Part shown: positions 21,592 to 30,892 of the stretch, in pieces
How the letters are laid out: each line of letters opens with the position of its first letter
Numbering within the stretch: position 1 is the first letter of the stretch
Assembly (NCBI GenBank): GCA_964400155.1
Contig: CAYNSQ010000005.1
Coordinates: 1-37,148, forward strand
DNA: 37,148 bases
Source of the DNA: JAYTJL01 sp964400155
GTDB lineage: Bacteria; Patescibacteriota; Saccharimonadia; Saccharimonadales; UBA10212
Reading direction: 5' to 3'
Position numbers and translations under genes: made by a program
The notes under the pieces: generated by a model
Seen by the model: only the letters and a program-made list of their open reading frames with translations
Databases searched by the model: none
What the model was told of the DNA's origin: nothing

Positions 21592-23388
21592 ATGCGCATT
21601 AACGACAGCTACGTTATTGCTATGCTCGAAAAAAACCATAAGGTAAATGACGAGCAGCTCAAGAGTCTTATTGAGCAGCAAAAAACAGAAAACCTCCCCT
21701 TGCAAGAGTTGGCGGTTAAAGCAAGTTTGATTTCCGAAAAAGAACTTACCCAGCTTTACTCCGGATTAATTGATGTGCCCTTTGTTGAAATAAACCCTAA
21801 AGAAGTCAACAAAGAAGTCCTGAAACTTATTCCTGAAAAAATAGCCCGTCAATATAACGCTGTTTTGTTTAGCGTTTCGCAAGACGGTACCAAAAACCTA
21901 GCCCTAGAAGACCCTGACGATGTCCAAGCAGTCAACTTCTTGCAAAAACGATTAGGTGCAAATCTGCAGGTACATATTGCCACTCATTCCAATATTTTGG
22001 CCGTGCTGGACCAGTACCGTGAAAATATCTCCGGCGAACTTACACAAGTCATCGCGTCCGAAGCAACCGAGACCGAAGAGGTACAGGTTTCTGAAGAAGA
22101 AGTTGCCGAAGACAGTCCAATTGCCCAAACAGTAAACCTAATAATTGAATACGCAATAAAACAAGGGGCCAGCGACATCCACATCGAACCCCGTGAAGAT
22201 TATGTCAGTATCAGGTACCGCGTTGACGGACAGTTGAAAGAAACCAACCGTTTACCTAAAAAAGTGTTAGCTTCGTTAGTAAGTCGAATAAAAATTCTTA
22301 GCAACCTCAAAATTGATGAAAGACGTGCACCGCAAGACGGTCGTTTCAAGGTCAATATCGGTAGTGGACAATTTGCTTTGCGTGTCAGCACCCTGCCAAT
22401 TACCGATGGCGAAAAAGTAGTAATGCGTATCCTGAGCGAATCCAACAAGGCTTCAACTCTTGAAGAATTAGGTTTTTGGGGATCCAGCCTAGAAAACCTA
22501 GAGCACGCCATCACCCGGCCACACGGCATGATTCTGTTCACCGGACCAACCGGATCTGGAAAAAGTACATCATTATTTAGCATTTTAAGCCGCCTCAACC
22601 AACCAGCTGTCAATATTAGTACCGTAGAAGACCCGGTGGAGTACAAGATTCCCGGGATTAACCAAGTTCAGGCCAATCCGGATGTCGGGATGACTTTTGC
22701 CAACGGTTTACGAGCACTCTTGCGACAAGACCCCAATATCATAATGGTGGGAGAGATTCGAGATGCCGAAACGGCAAGTCTTGCCATACAGGCAGCATTG
22801 ACAGGCCACTTAGTATTTTCAACACTGCACACCAACAACGCCGCTACATGTTTACCTCGTTTACTAGACATGGGTATAGAACCTTTTCTAATTGCCAGTA
22901 CCGTGCGGGCAATTGTTGGACAGCGCTTAGTACGCAAATTAGTCCCGGAAAGTATTGAGACTTATGAACCGGATGAAACTACAGTAAAACGTATTGAGGC
23001 TGCTTTTGGAGTTGATAGCAGCGAAGCAATGGCCAGAATTCATAACCTAGAACTGCAAGCTATTGAAGGCAAGGTTGGTCTTCCGGCAGCTGATGGTAAG
23101 TCACCGCTCACCGCCGAACCTGCAACAACCGAGGATACTATTAAAAGGCTCTGGCGCATTAAGGGACAAGCCGGTCAAACCACATTTCGAAGCCGAATTG
23201 GTATTTATGAAGTCTTAGCCATGACACCCGATATTCAGAAACTCATCACTGGTAACAGCACCTCAGAACTTATTCAAAGTCAAGCTATCAAGGAAGGTAT
23301 GGTGACTATGCAGACCGATGGTTTTATAAAGGCACTGCGCGGACTGACCACTTTAGAAGAAGTAATGCGTGTCACCTCAGAAAGATGA
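21592..23388 (+). CDS. pilB: type IV pilus assembly ATPase PilB
   Basis: Hexameric cytoplasmic motor that drives pilus extension. An N-terminal PilZ/GspE-N-like domain (about 1-150) is followed by the T2SSE core (QGASDIHIEPRED), Walker A GPTGSGKST at 318-326, the Asp box TVEDPVEY, Walker B-region IIMVGEIRD and the His box TGHLVFSTLHTNN. The segment after GQRLVRKL, which in most PilB/GspE carries a four-Cys zinc site, has no Cys at all. Its stop overlaps a possible ATG (ATGA at 23385) that runs into the gap. First gene of the pilus block. Confidence 0.96.
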   Translation: MRINDSYVIAMLEKNHKVNDEQLKSLIEQQKTENLPLQELAVKASLISEKELTQLYSGLIDVPFVEINPKEVNKEVLKLIPEKIARQYNAVLFSVSQDGTKNLALEDPDDVQAVNFLQKRLGANLQVHIATHSNILAVLDQYRENISGELTQVIASEATETEEVQVSEEEVAEDSPIAQTVNLIIEYAIKQGASDIHIEPREDYVSIRYRVDGQLKETNRLPKKVLASLVSRIKILSNLKIDERRAPQDGRFKVNIGSGQFALRVSTLPITDGEKVVMRILSESNKASTLEELGFWGSSLENLEHAITRPHGMILFTGPTGSGKSTSLFSILSRLNQPAVNISTVEDPVEYKIPGINQVQANPDVGMTFANGLRALLRQDPNIIMVGEIRDAETASLAIQAALTGHLVFSTLHTNNAATCLPRLLDMGIEPFLIASTVRAIVGQRLVRKLVPESIETYEPDETTVKRIEAAFGVDSSEAMARIHNLELQAIEGKVGLPAADGKSPLTAEPATTEDTIKRLWRIKGQAGQTTFRSRIGIYEVLAMTPDIQKLITGNSTSELIQSQAIKEGMVTMQTDGFIKALRGLTTLEEVMRVTSER

Positions 23389-23506
23389 AAAANNNNNNNN
23401 NNNNNNNNNNNNNNNNNNNNNNNNNNNNNNNNNNNNNNNNNNNNNNNNNNNNNNNNNNNNNNNNNNNNNNNNNNNNNNNNNNNNNNNNNNNNGGGGGAGC
23501 GTCTGA
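23385..23506 (+). other. assembly gap (23393-23492), probably hiding a gene between pilB and pilC
   Basis: 100 N. On the left edge an ATG overlaps the pilB stop (ATGA) and is followed by AAAAA; on the right edge a TGA overlaps the pilC ATG (TGATG at 23504-23508). Both junctions are the kind that flank a coupled gene. With 100 N the frames do not agree, so the true length should leave remainder 2 on division by 3. PilT, the retraction ATPase, is the usual gene in this position (inference). Confidence 0.5.
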
Positions 23507-24720
23507 TGGCTCAGTTTGCATACACAGCCCTCAATCCTCAAAACCAGCAAGTAAGCGGTACAATAAGTGCGCCTTCACGCGAAGCGGCGATAGGAATTTT
23601 GCGGGGACAGGGCTCTAGGCCGTTAAATGTTAAAGAGACGAAAGCAAAAAAAGCATTAAAATTTAGAGGTAATTCGGTAAAGTCTAAGGAGTTAGTAGTC
23701 TTTACACGAGAACTCTCTACCATGATTGCTGCTGGGGTTCCGTTACCAAGAGGACTAGGAACGCTGGCTGATCAAACCGAAAATAAGAAGTTTAAAGAAA
23801 TAATTACCTCAATAGAACGTGATATTGAGTCTGGTATGCCAATGGCTGATGCGCTGGCTAAATTTCCAAATACTTTTTCTGATGTCTACATAAACATGGT
23901 ACGTGCCGGAGAGACTGGTGGAATCTTGAACGAGATTCTAATTAGACTGGCAGCACAGGTAGAAAAAGAGGCTCATATTCATCAAAAAATTAAGTCGGCA
24001 ATGGCCTACCCCATAGTAATTCTTTCTATTACCGTGATTGCTTTCTTTGGCATCATGCTTTTTATCATGCCCAAAATATCAAAAATTATTACCGATCTAG
24101 GTGGAGAAAACGCCCAACTGCCAGTGTATTCTCGTGCCATGTTAAGTGCCAGTGGATTTATGCAGCACAACATTATATTTATAGCCATCGGAATAGGTGT
24201 ATCAGTCTATCTATTCAAACGTTGGTTAAAAACAGAAAAAGGCAGATATCGCTGGCATTTTTTTCTACTGCATGTACCTATCTTTGGCAAAATAATAGCC
24301 AAAGTTGCAATTGCTAGGTTTGCCAGAACATTTGCTTCACTTATGAGTTCTGGTGTAACTGTACTAGAAGCACTGGAAGTAACCGGAAGAGCAGTAGGTA
24401 ACAAAGTTATTCAAAAAGAACTGGTTGGCGTTGCTGATGCCGTCCGCAACGGCAAGCCTTTAGGCAAAGAGTTATTGGTCGCGCCTTATTTTCCACCAAT
24501 TGTTGGGCAAATGATGACCGTTGGTGAGGAAACCGGTAAAATTGACGAAATACTCCTAAAAGTCGCCGATTTTTATGAAGAAGAAGTGGATGCCGTTATT
24601 GATGGTTTGGCTAGCATTATTGAACCAATTATGATTGTGGTACTTGGTGGATTGGTTGGACTTATAGCTGCATCTGTAATGGGACCAATTGCCGGACTGT
24701 CCAAAAACATTGGTGGCTAA
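23506..24720 (+). CDS. pilC: type IV pilus inner-membrane platform protein PilC
   Basis: Polytopic platform protein that couples the motor to pilin polymerisation. Two T2SSF domains (about 65-190 and 270-390), each with the GVPL...AL / SGMPMADALAKFP...MVRAGETGG pattern; TM segments near 168-190, 218-236 and 375-398. The length of 404 residues is normal. GGGGGAG lies 8 nt before the ATG. The start region is intact up to the gap. Confidence 0.97.
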   Translation: MAQFAYTALNPQNQQVSGTISAPSREAAIGILRGQGSRPLNVKETKAKKALKFRGNSVKSKELVVFTRELSTMIAAGVPLPRGLGTLADQTENKKFKEIITSIERDIESGMPMADALAKFPNTFSDVYINMVRAGETGGILNEILIRLAAQVEKEAHIHQKIKSAMAYPIVILSITVIAFFGIMLFIMPKISKIITDLGGENAQLPVYSRAMLSASGFMQHNIIFIAIGIGVSVYLFKRWLKTEKGRYRWHFFLLHVPIFGKIIAKVAIARFARTFASLMSSGVTVLEALEVTGRAVGNKVIQKELVGVADAVRNGKPLGKELLVAPYFPPIVGQMMTVGEETGKIDEILLKVADFYEEEVDAVIDGLASIIEPIMIVVLGGLVGLIAASVMGPIAGLSKNIGG

Positions 24721-24735
24721 GATACACCAACCCTA

Positions 24736-24763
24736 TTGACAGAATTATGCTTATGTCTATAAT
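24736..24763 (+). promoter_or_regulatory. consensus promoter of pilA
   Basis: TTGACA (24736-24741), 16-bp spacer, TATAAT (24758-24763). Leader of about 73 nt, ending with AAGGGTGGG about 8 nt before the pilA ATG. Its strength fits the high expression expected of a major pilin. Confidence 0.88.
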
Positions 24764-24842
24764 CAAGAGCATAGAACAGATAGTTCTTCGTACAAAAACG
24801 TAACGTAAAAAATTAAAAAATATAAGAAGGGTGGGTCATTAA

Positions 24843-25289
24843 ATGATCTTAAATAAGAGAAATAACCGCGGTTTTACAATCGTTGAGCTTTTGATTGTTA
24901 TCGTGGTAATCGGTATTCTTGCTGCGTTAGTTATAGTTACCTATAACGGCATTCAGCAAAAAGCTCGCGACACGGAACGAAAAACAGACATTAACGCTAT
25001 TGCGAGCCATATGGAAGCTTACAACGCGCAAAATGGTCGTTATCCGACCTTGGCAAATGTTAACGATGCAACTTTCAGGTCAACAGAACTAAAGGGACTA
25101 GACCCAGCCGCACTGCAAGATCCTAAGGGTGCTGCTCAGGCATTAGTTGCTACTCCAGCTGCCAACGTCTATGCTTACGCAGTAACACCAGCTGGCTGTG
25201 ATAACGGCGCTAATGGTGACTGTACGCAATACACACTAACCGCAACACTTGAAGCGGGTGGTACTTACGTCAAACAATCACTTAACTAG
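24843..25289 (+). CDS. pilA: major type IV pilin-like prepilin
   Basis: A 148-residue prepilin. Prepilin peptidase cleavage is expected after Gly10 (NRG/FTIVELL), with Glu at mature position 5 and the long hydrophobic N-terminal helix through about residue 35. The globular part is small with two Cys near the C-terminus (GCDNGANGDC). It has its own strong promoter and a terminator, so it is expressed separately from pilC and the minor prepilins. No prepilin peptidase gene lies in this window. Confidence 0.93.
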   Translation: MILNKRNNRGFTIVELLIVIVVIGILAALVIVTYNGIQQKARDTERKTDINAIASHMEAYNAQNGRYPTLANVNDATFRSTELKGLDPAALQDPKGAAQALVATPAANVYAYAVTPAGCDNGANGDCTQYTLTATLEAGGTYVKQSLN

Positions 25290-25311
25290 AGAATAGTTTA
25301 GAAGAGGCATT

Positions 25312-25338
25312 ACTCCGGGGTACCTTCCTCGGAGTTTT
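25312..25338 (+). terminator. intrinsic terminator after pilA
   Basis: ACTCCG (25312-25317) pairs with CGGAGT (25330-25335), followed by TTTTGCTTT. It isolates pilA from the minor prepilin genes. A TATAAT at 25343-25348 just beyond may start the next transcript. Confidence 0.65.
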
Positions 25339-25396
25339 GCTTTATAATTAGAACTGTTAGCATAAGCATTACCAGATATGGTGGGATAGCTACCGA

Positions 25397-26971
25397 ATGA
25401 AGCAAGAATATAAAAATCAGCAGGACGGTTTCAGTATGGTGGAACTTGTAGTTGCAATTGTAATTTTGGGTATGATTTCAATTGCAATACTGGGGCTAGT
25501 AACCGCACTGGTTAATAGTGCGACACTGGCAAAGAGAAAAGCCGTTGCCTCAACACTTGCCACAAATCAAATTGAATACTTAAAATCTCTACCTTACAAT
25601 TCGCTTGCAGTCGCAGGTGGCAGTATAGTGACATCTAACCCCCTTCCCGCGAGTTATACTAAAAAATTATCTGGTGTAACTTATACGATTAACACTTCTA
25701 TAAATTACGTCGATGATGCTTTCGATGGGTGTGGGCCCTACCCGGATTTACCAACCAAACAACTTTATTGCAGAAACTATCCACCACCAAATGGAGCTCC
25801 AGCGACCGACCTTAACCCTGCAGATTACAAAATTCTTCATGTGTCAGTCTACGCACCAGCAACTACAAAACTGGCTGAGGTGGATACGCAAGTTTCAGCA
25901 CGTGTGGCTGAAACAGCTAGTACAACCGGTGCGATGTTTGTAAAAGTCATTGACCAAAACGGCAATCCTATTTCTGGTGCAACTGTCCAGGTGACAAACA
26001 CAACGCTAAATCCACAAGTTAATGTTACGGACAGTTCTGATAGCAACGGTGAAGCAATATTTTTTGGTTTACCACCAGACACCAACGCCTTTGACTATAA
26101 TATAACTGCATCGCTCAGTGGCTATTCTACTCTTACAACAATAATTCCATCAGGTGTTCTGCAGCCAAATTATACAAACCAAAAAATATTTACCCAAGCA
26201 TCGTCTAGCGTAACACTTGTCCTGAAACCACAAGGAACATATAGTTTGGTTGGAGAGGTGGTAAACACGGCTGGCAGTCCAATCTCAGGAGTTAAAATTT
26301 ACACCAAGGGCGGATACAAAAAATACACTGCTACAAGTGATACACAGTACTACTTTGATAACCTATCTTCTGGTGATTCTCGCCCAACTAGCGACGCATC
26401 GGGATTGTTCTCAATACAAAATCTTGTACCTGGAAACTATACTTTCTGTGGTGATAGCGGAGCTACTTCTTGTGTTAGCGGTGGTACCACGTATTACCTA
26501 GCAGCAGCTGTACCGTACGGTGGAGTCAATTCATTCAACCCCATAACCATACCGACTTATCTGCCCTCTTCACCGCCATCTACTACTTACCCTTATAACG
26601 GCAATGACTATCTACAGCAAGTACGACTCATACTTACTACCAGCTCTACTTTTCCTCGCATTAACACTTTGGCCCCTTCATCCGCCTCAATTGCTTCGGG
26701 TTTAAGTAATTTTGCATTCAATATCAGCGGCACCAATCTTCCGTGCTCATCCACTGCCTCCAGTTGTTCAACGTCGGTCAACTTTATCCAAGGAGCAAAC
26801 ACTTTTACTGCTTCATGTATCGGTTCAGCTGTGGGCACCAACCTTAACTGTACAGTAAATCTTACTGGTGCTTCCCAAGGTGCTACCCAACTGCAAATTA
26901 GCAATTCTGGCGGCACTCTTACTATCCCAGCCTCACCAGCCATGCTCGGAGGTATAGATGTCGAACCATAA
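25397..26971 (+). CDS. PilV-like minor prepilin with carboxypeptidase-regulatory-like domains
   Basis: A 524-residue prepilin. Cleavage site after Gly11 (DG/FSMVELVV) with Glu5 and the hydrophobic helix; the first 170 residues look like a PilV-type minor pilin. Residues about 178-270 (VIDQNGNPISGATVQV...) and about 282-380 (VVNTAGSPISGVKIY...) are carboxypeptidase-regulatory-like beta sandwiches of the kind found in adhesins. The C-terminal stretch about 420-515 has paired Cys and an IPT-like start (INTLAPSSASIASG). Such a tail on a minor pilin suggests a tip adhesin (inference). The next gene overlaps its end by 14 bp. Confidence 0.88.
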   Translation: MKQEYKNQQDGFSMVELVVAIVILGMISIAILGLVTALVNSATLAKRKAVASTLATNQIEYLKSLPYNSLAVAGGSIVTSNPLPASYTKKLSGVTYTINTSINYVDDAFDGCGPYPDLPTKQLYCRNYPPPNGAPATDLNPADYKILHVSVYAPATTKLAEVDTQVSARVAETASTTGAMFVKVIDQNGNPISGATVQVTNTTLNPQVNVTDSSDSNGEAIFFGLPPDTNAFDYNITASLSGYSTLTTIIPSGVLQPNYTNQKIFTQASSSVTLVLKPQGTYSLVGEVVNTAGSPISGVKIYTKGGYKKYTATSDTQYYFDNLSSGDSRPTSDASGLFSIQNLVPGNYTFCGDSGATSCVSGGTTYYLAAAVPYGGVNSFNPITIPTYLPSSPPSTTYPYNGNDYLQQVRLILTTSSTFPRINTLAPSSASIASGLSNFAFNISGTNLPCSSTASSCSTSVNFIQGANTFTASCIGSAVGTNLNCTVNLTGASQGATQLQISNSGGTLTIPASPAMLGGIDVEP

Positions 26972-27554
26972 ACACAACCAAACTGGTTTTACCCTGGCTG
27001 AATTAACTGTCGTAATAGTTTTAGTCTCAATTATTTCAATTTCTACCTTTACTTTCTTTAACTCAGCTATTAAAAGATACTTCCCCTTGCACGAAGAAGG
27101 ATTGGCGTTCTCTGAACTATCTTACGGTTCTCAGAGAGTGGCTAAAGTATTACGAGGTTTGACAGATATAACACAAGCTAGCGCTGATGGCATAACTCTA
27201 TATTCCTATTTTGCTCCTCAGGACACATACGTTTCATTGGTGCAGTATTACAAACAAAATGGCAGCCTAAAAGTTGATGTCACTCCAATGACAGCCAATC
27301 CGCCGATAGGTACACCAATAACCGCAAACAAAAAAACCTACACAGTCATTCAACAACTGTACAATATTCCAAACACTTCGACCTTTGTCTACTTTGATGC
27401 CAACAATGCTGTAATGACTATGCCAATTGCCGACTTGCATACTATAAAGGCAATTCAGGTAAACTTGGGGGTTCCGCTAGATAATCCATCTGTCGGTGGA
27501 AGCGACACAATCAGTCTGCAAGTTAGTTTGCGAAACAGAAAGACAAATCTATGA
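26958..27554 (+). CDS. PilW-like minor prepilin
   Basis: A 198-residue prepilin with cleavage after Gly10 (TG/FTLAELTVV), Glu at mature position 5 and a hydrophobic helix to about residue 32. The rest is a modest globular domain without Cys. It overlaps the preceding gene by 14 bp and the following by 4 bp (ATGA), so translation of the minor prepilins is coupled. Assignment to PilW rests on N-terminus, size and position only. Confidence 0.85.
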   Translation: MSNHKHNQTGFTLAELTVVIVLVSIISISTFTFFNSAIKRYFPLHEEGLAFSELSYGSQRVAKVLRGLTDITQASADGITLYSYFAPQDTYVSLVQYYKQNGSLKVDVTPMTANPPIGTPITANKKTYTVIQQLYNIPNTSTFVYFDANNAVMTMPIADLHTIKAIQVNLGVPLDNPSVGGSDTISLQVSLRNRKTNL

Positions 27555-29128
27555 AAATTTTTAATAAGAATGAAAGCGGATTTATTGTGCCAACATTGCT
27601 ATCCATGATAGTAGTGCTTGGAATACTCTCTTTGTCTGTAGCAATTATGGTTGATACAAATTTATCTAGTGTAACTAGGGATATAGACAATCAAAAAGCA
27701 TTCAATATTTCAGAAGCTGGAGTAAATTATTATCTCTGGCATTTGTCTCATAACCAATCCGATTATAAGGATGGCAAAACAACCCCAACCACCCCAGACC
27801 CAGTCCTGGGATATGGGCCCTATACACATAATTACGTTGATGATAACGCAAAAACGACTGGTACTTTTACCTTATGGATAAATCCGCAAGCTAATTCAAC
27901 GATTGTTACTGTCCGCTCAATAGGCAAACTAAACGGAAAGAATATAACTCGTACAATTGATGCTCAAATTGGTGCACCATCTTTTGCAAGTTATTCGGTA
28001 GCCGGTGATGGTGCTTTATGGTTTGGCGCCAACGAAGTTGCTGACGGACCAGTGCACTCAAATCAAGGAATCCGCATGGATGGCAACAATACTAGTGATG
28101 TGACCAGCGCTAACAGCACTTATACGCCACCAGGTTCGTTAGGTGGAAATGGTCAACCTCATCCTGGAGTCTGGTGTAGTACTTCGGTAACTACACCGAT
28201 TGATTGCAATACCAGGTCCAAAGCTGCCTGGCAATATCCGGTACCAACAATTGACTTCAATTCGGTCAGCGGTGATCTGTGCAAAATGAAAAAGAAAGCA
28301 TTCGCAGATTATGCGGCTACTTCTGCATTAGCTAATTTAGCTAATGCCTGCAGTCAAGTACCAAATACACGTACCAATGCCTACCTGCCCAGGCGCAGCA
28401 CTACGGGAAGTTTTAGTCTCAGCCGAGGCTATTTAATACAACTTAATAGCGATGGAACTTACAATCTTTCTCAGGTTAATGCCGAAACCGATACACAAAG
28501 TTCTTATACAACTGCTCTTACTCTGGTTGGTATCGCCAACAATATAACATTGCCCCCATCAGGAGTAATCTTTGCCGAAGACAACGTCTGGGTTAGGACA
28601 AATCCAACTTTTCATGGACGAGTGACTATAGGTGCCGGTCGCTTGGCCTCAGCAGCTCAGAACGCAGAAATAATGATTGCTGACGATATGATCTATTCAA
28701 CAAAAAATGGATCTGATTCAATCGGTTTAGTCTCTGAGCATTCTGTTACGATCGCACCCTACGCACCACCGCAAAGTGGTAGTTTTAATTTTGAAGTTGA
28801 TGCGGCGGTAATTGCACAAACCGGAGATGTGGAGTTTCCTCTTAACTATCGAGAAAATGGTAATTGCACCAAGGGCTGGAAGAATTCCGATCAAACCCTA
28901 ACATACTACGGATCTGTAGCAACTCGTCAAACTTGGACATGGTTATGGGGCGTTGGTGGCGGTCCCTGCGGAAACGCTGTTAATGACTCGCCCAATGGTT
29001 ATATTTCAGGGTTTAAACATAACACAACACAGTATGATTACAATCTACAGTATTCTCCTCCACCAAGTTTCCCTATCACGAGTACTTACAATGTCCTGTC
29101 ATGGCGAGAGGTCTTAACTAAACCTTAA
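27551..29128 (+). CDS. PilX-like protein with prepilin-like N-terminus
   Basis: A 525-residue protein. The N-terminus (ESG/FIVPTLLSM, hydrophobic to about residue 33) resembles PilX/GspK-type pseudopilins, in which mature position 5 is not Glu; here it is Thr. GspK-like proteins sit at the pilus tip and need no Glu5. The rest is a long beta-rich extracellular region with several Cys and no family I recognise. It is the last gene of the minor prepilin block; a new promoter follows. Confidence 0.82.
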   Translation: MKIFNKNESGFIVPTLLSMIVVLGILSLSVAIMVDTNLSSVTRDIDNQKAFNISEAGVNYYLWHLSHNQSDYKDGKTTPTTPDPVLGYGPYTHNYVDDNAKTTGTFTLWINPQANSTIVTVRSIGKLNGKNITRTIDAQIGAPSFASYSVAGDGALWFGANEVADGPVHSNQGIRMDGNNTSDVTSANSTYTPPGSLGGNGQPHPGVWCSTSVTTPIDCNTRSKAAWQYPVPTIDFNSVSGDLCKMKKKAFADYAATSALANLANACSQVPNTRTNAYLPRRSTTGSFSLSRGYLIQLNSDGTYNLSQVNAETDTQSSYTTALTLVGIANNITLPPSGVIFAEDNVWVRTNPTFHGRVTIGAGRLASAAQNAEIMIADDMIYSTKNGSDSIGLVSEHSVTIAPYAPPQSGSFNFEVDAAVIAQTGDVEFPLNYRENGNCTKGWKNSDQTLTYYGSVATRQTWTWLWGVGGGPCGNAVNDSPNGYISGFKHNTTQYDYNLQYSPPPSFPITSTYNVLSWREVLTKP

Positions 29129-29140
29129 GCGGAATATATC

Positions 29141-29149
29141 TGTTATAAT
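29141..29149 (+). promoter_or_regulatory. extended -10 promoter of the pilMNO operon
   Basis: TGT-TATAAT (29141-29149) is a full extended -10. Leader of about 55 nt, with AAGGAA a few bases before the GTG start of pilM. Confidence 0.7.
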
Positions 29150-29210
29150 GCAAGTAAAGAAAAAATACTTAACAACCAAGATCCTATAAAAAATAAAAAA
29201 GGAAATTAAA

Positions 29211-30299
29211 GTGCAATCCATAGCTAAAAAATTAATTGCAGGTGACGACGAACCAATCTTCGCTCTCGATATTGGTCATTCCACAATGAAGATTATGGAG
29301 GTGAATTCACTCAACCCTGACAAACCGGCGATAATTGGCTATGGCATAAGCGGTATTTATAATGACACAACACTTGGCCCAAATGGCGACATAGTAAGAC
29401 AAGAGGACCTAGCAGCGGCCATGATAGACCTTTTCAAAAATCGTTTAGTTGGCACAATAACTACAAAAAAAGTTGCCTGCACAATTCCAACATCGCACAC
29501 ATTTTCAAGGCTTGTTACACTGCCAAAACTTGAAAACAGCCAAATAGACGAAGCCGTCCGACTAGAGGTAGAGCAATATGTACCTATGCCTGTTGATAGC
29601 CTCTACATTGACCACGAAAAGCTTCGCGAGACAGAACAAGGCATGGAAGTTTTATTGGTAGCTACACCAAAAAAAATTATTGATAGTTATATGGAATTTT
29701 TACATTCAATGAGCTTATCCCCTGTGGCACTAGAGCCAACTATGAATGCCTCAGCCCGACTTTTTAACTTAAGTGGAATATCGCCTCAAGAACCTGCTGT
29801 ACTTATAGACTTTGGTTCAACAGCCATAGATGTAGCAATTTATGATGAAGCACTTTTTGTAAACAGCACTATTCCAGGTGGTGGTGAAGCACTAACAACT
29901 GGTATAGCTAACACTTTGAAAATTACTAGAGATGAAGCCTATGTTATTAAGTGCCTAAACGGTATTGGTGAGTCTAAGAATAAAGAAGCTGTCCTTGGGG
30001 TTGTCAAACCACAAGTTGAGAGTTTGGTCCGAGAAATTCAAAAAATGATGCGCTACTATGCTGAAAGGTCAGCTAATTCTAAGAAGGAAATCACCAAGGT
30101 ATTGGCACTTGGCGGTGGGTCTAACATGCCTGGTTTTATTCAATATTTGGCGAAAGAATTAAGTCTGAGTGTTCAAATTGTAGATCCTTGGGGTCAAATG
30201 GATTTTGGCACACTTCGTCAGCTAAGTGACGAAGAACGCACAGTTTATTTGACAGTAGCCGGCCAAGCATTATTGCATCCAGGAGAAACTGTTGCATGA
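29211..30299 (+). CDS. pilM: PilM, actin-like pilus assembly protein
   Basis: Cytoplasmic ATP-binding actin-fold protein that docks to the PilN N-terminus. Phosphate-1 motif FALDIGHSTMKIMEV at about residues 17-31, phosphate-2-type LIDFGSTAIDVAIYD at about 199-213, and ALGGGSNMPGF at about 299-309. The ExxxRxEVEQYVP block in the middle is typical of PilM. Start codon GTG with AAGGAA upstream. Its stop overlaps the pilN ATG by 4 bp. Confidence 0.95.
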   Translation: MQSIAKKLIAGDDEPIFALDIGHSTMKIMEVNSLNPDKPAIIGYGISGIYNDTTLGPNGDIVRQEDLAAAMIDLFKNRLVGTITTKKVACTIPTSHTFSRLVTLPKLENSQIDEAVRLEVEQYVPMPVDSLYIDHEKLRETEQGMEVLLVATPKKIIDSYMEFLHSMSLSPVALEPTMNASARLFNLSGISPQEPAVLIDFGSTAIDVAIYDEALFVNSTIPGGGEALTTGIANTLKITRDEAYVIKCLNGIGESKNKEAVLGVVKPQVESLVREIQKMMRYYAERSANSKKEITKVLALGGGSNMPGFIQYLAKELSLSVQIVDPWGQMDFGTLRQLSDEERTVYLTVAGQALLHPGETVA

Positions 30300-30892
30300 T
30301 AAATATGTTGCCTGGCGATTATGTCGAAACAATTCGGCATAGCAAAAATAATGAATACATCTTGCACTGGATGGGCGCCACTATTGCCGCCATTGTAATT
30401 TTAATAATAATTCTTGCCAGTGGCTGGCTCTATCTAAACCATGAGGTTAAGAACTTATCTGTTGAAATATCCAGCGGAAAGAACGACCTTGTAACTCAAA
30501 ACCTGGAAGGAGTAAAAAAAGACGCTTCCAAAATATCCAATGACATAAAAACTATCAACCAAATTCTCGGAAAGGAGGTTAGATTTTCTAAATTAATTCA
30601 AAGTATCGGGCAAGTTATGCCACCCGGTACTGTTTTAGATGGTCTGACCCTAACAAAAGCCGATGGTTCAATAGATTTAACTGCAAGTTCCAAAGATTAT
30701 AAAAGCGGCGCCCAAATTGCAGCAAACTTAAGTGACGAAAAAAATGGTATATTCTCTCGCGCCGACATTATAAGTCTTAACTGTACAAGTGCTGATACCG
30801 AATATAAATGTAGTATTGTTTTAAAAGCACTGTTTTCCAAAGACTCACAAGCTAAGTTTCTAAATATTCCCTCTTCGGAGGCAGACTCATGA
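30296..30892 (+). CDS. pilN: PilN, pilus inner-membrane alignment protein
   Basis: A 198-residue bitopic protein. The N-terminal MINMLPGDY matches the INLLP motif by which PilN binds PilM. One TM segment at about 28-47, a coiled coil at about 50-90 and a small ferredoxin-like periplasmic-type domain with two Cys near the end (NCTSADTEYKC). It overlaps pilM and pilO by 4 bp on each side. Confidence 0.93.
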   Translation: MINMLPGDYVETIRHSKNNEYILHWMGATIAAIVILIIILASGWLYLNHEVKNLSVEISSGKNDLVTQNLEGVKKDASKISNDIKTINQILGKEVRFSKLIQSIGQVMPPGTVLDGLTLTKADGSIDLTASSKDYKSGAQIAANLSDEKNGIFSRADIISLNCTSADTEYKCSIVLKALFSKDSQAKFLNIPSSEADS

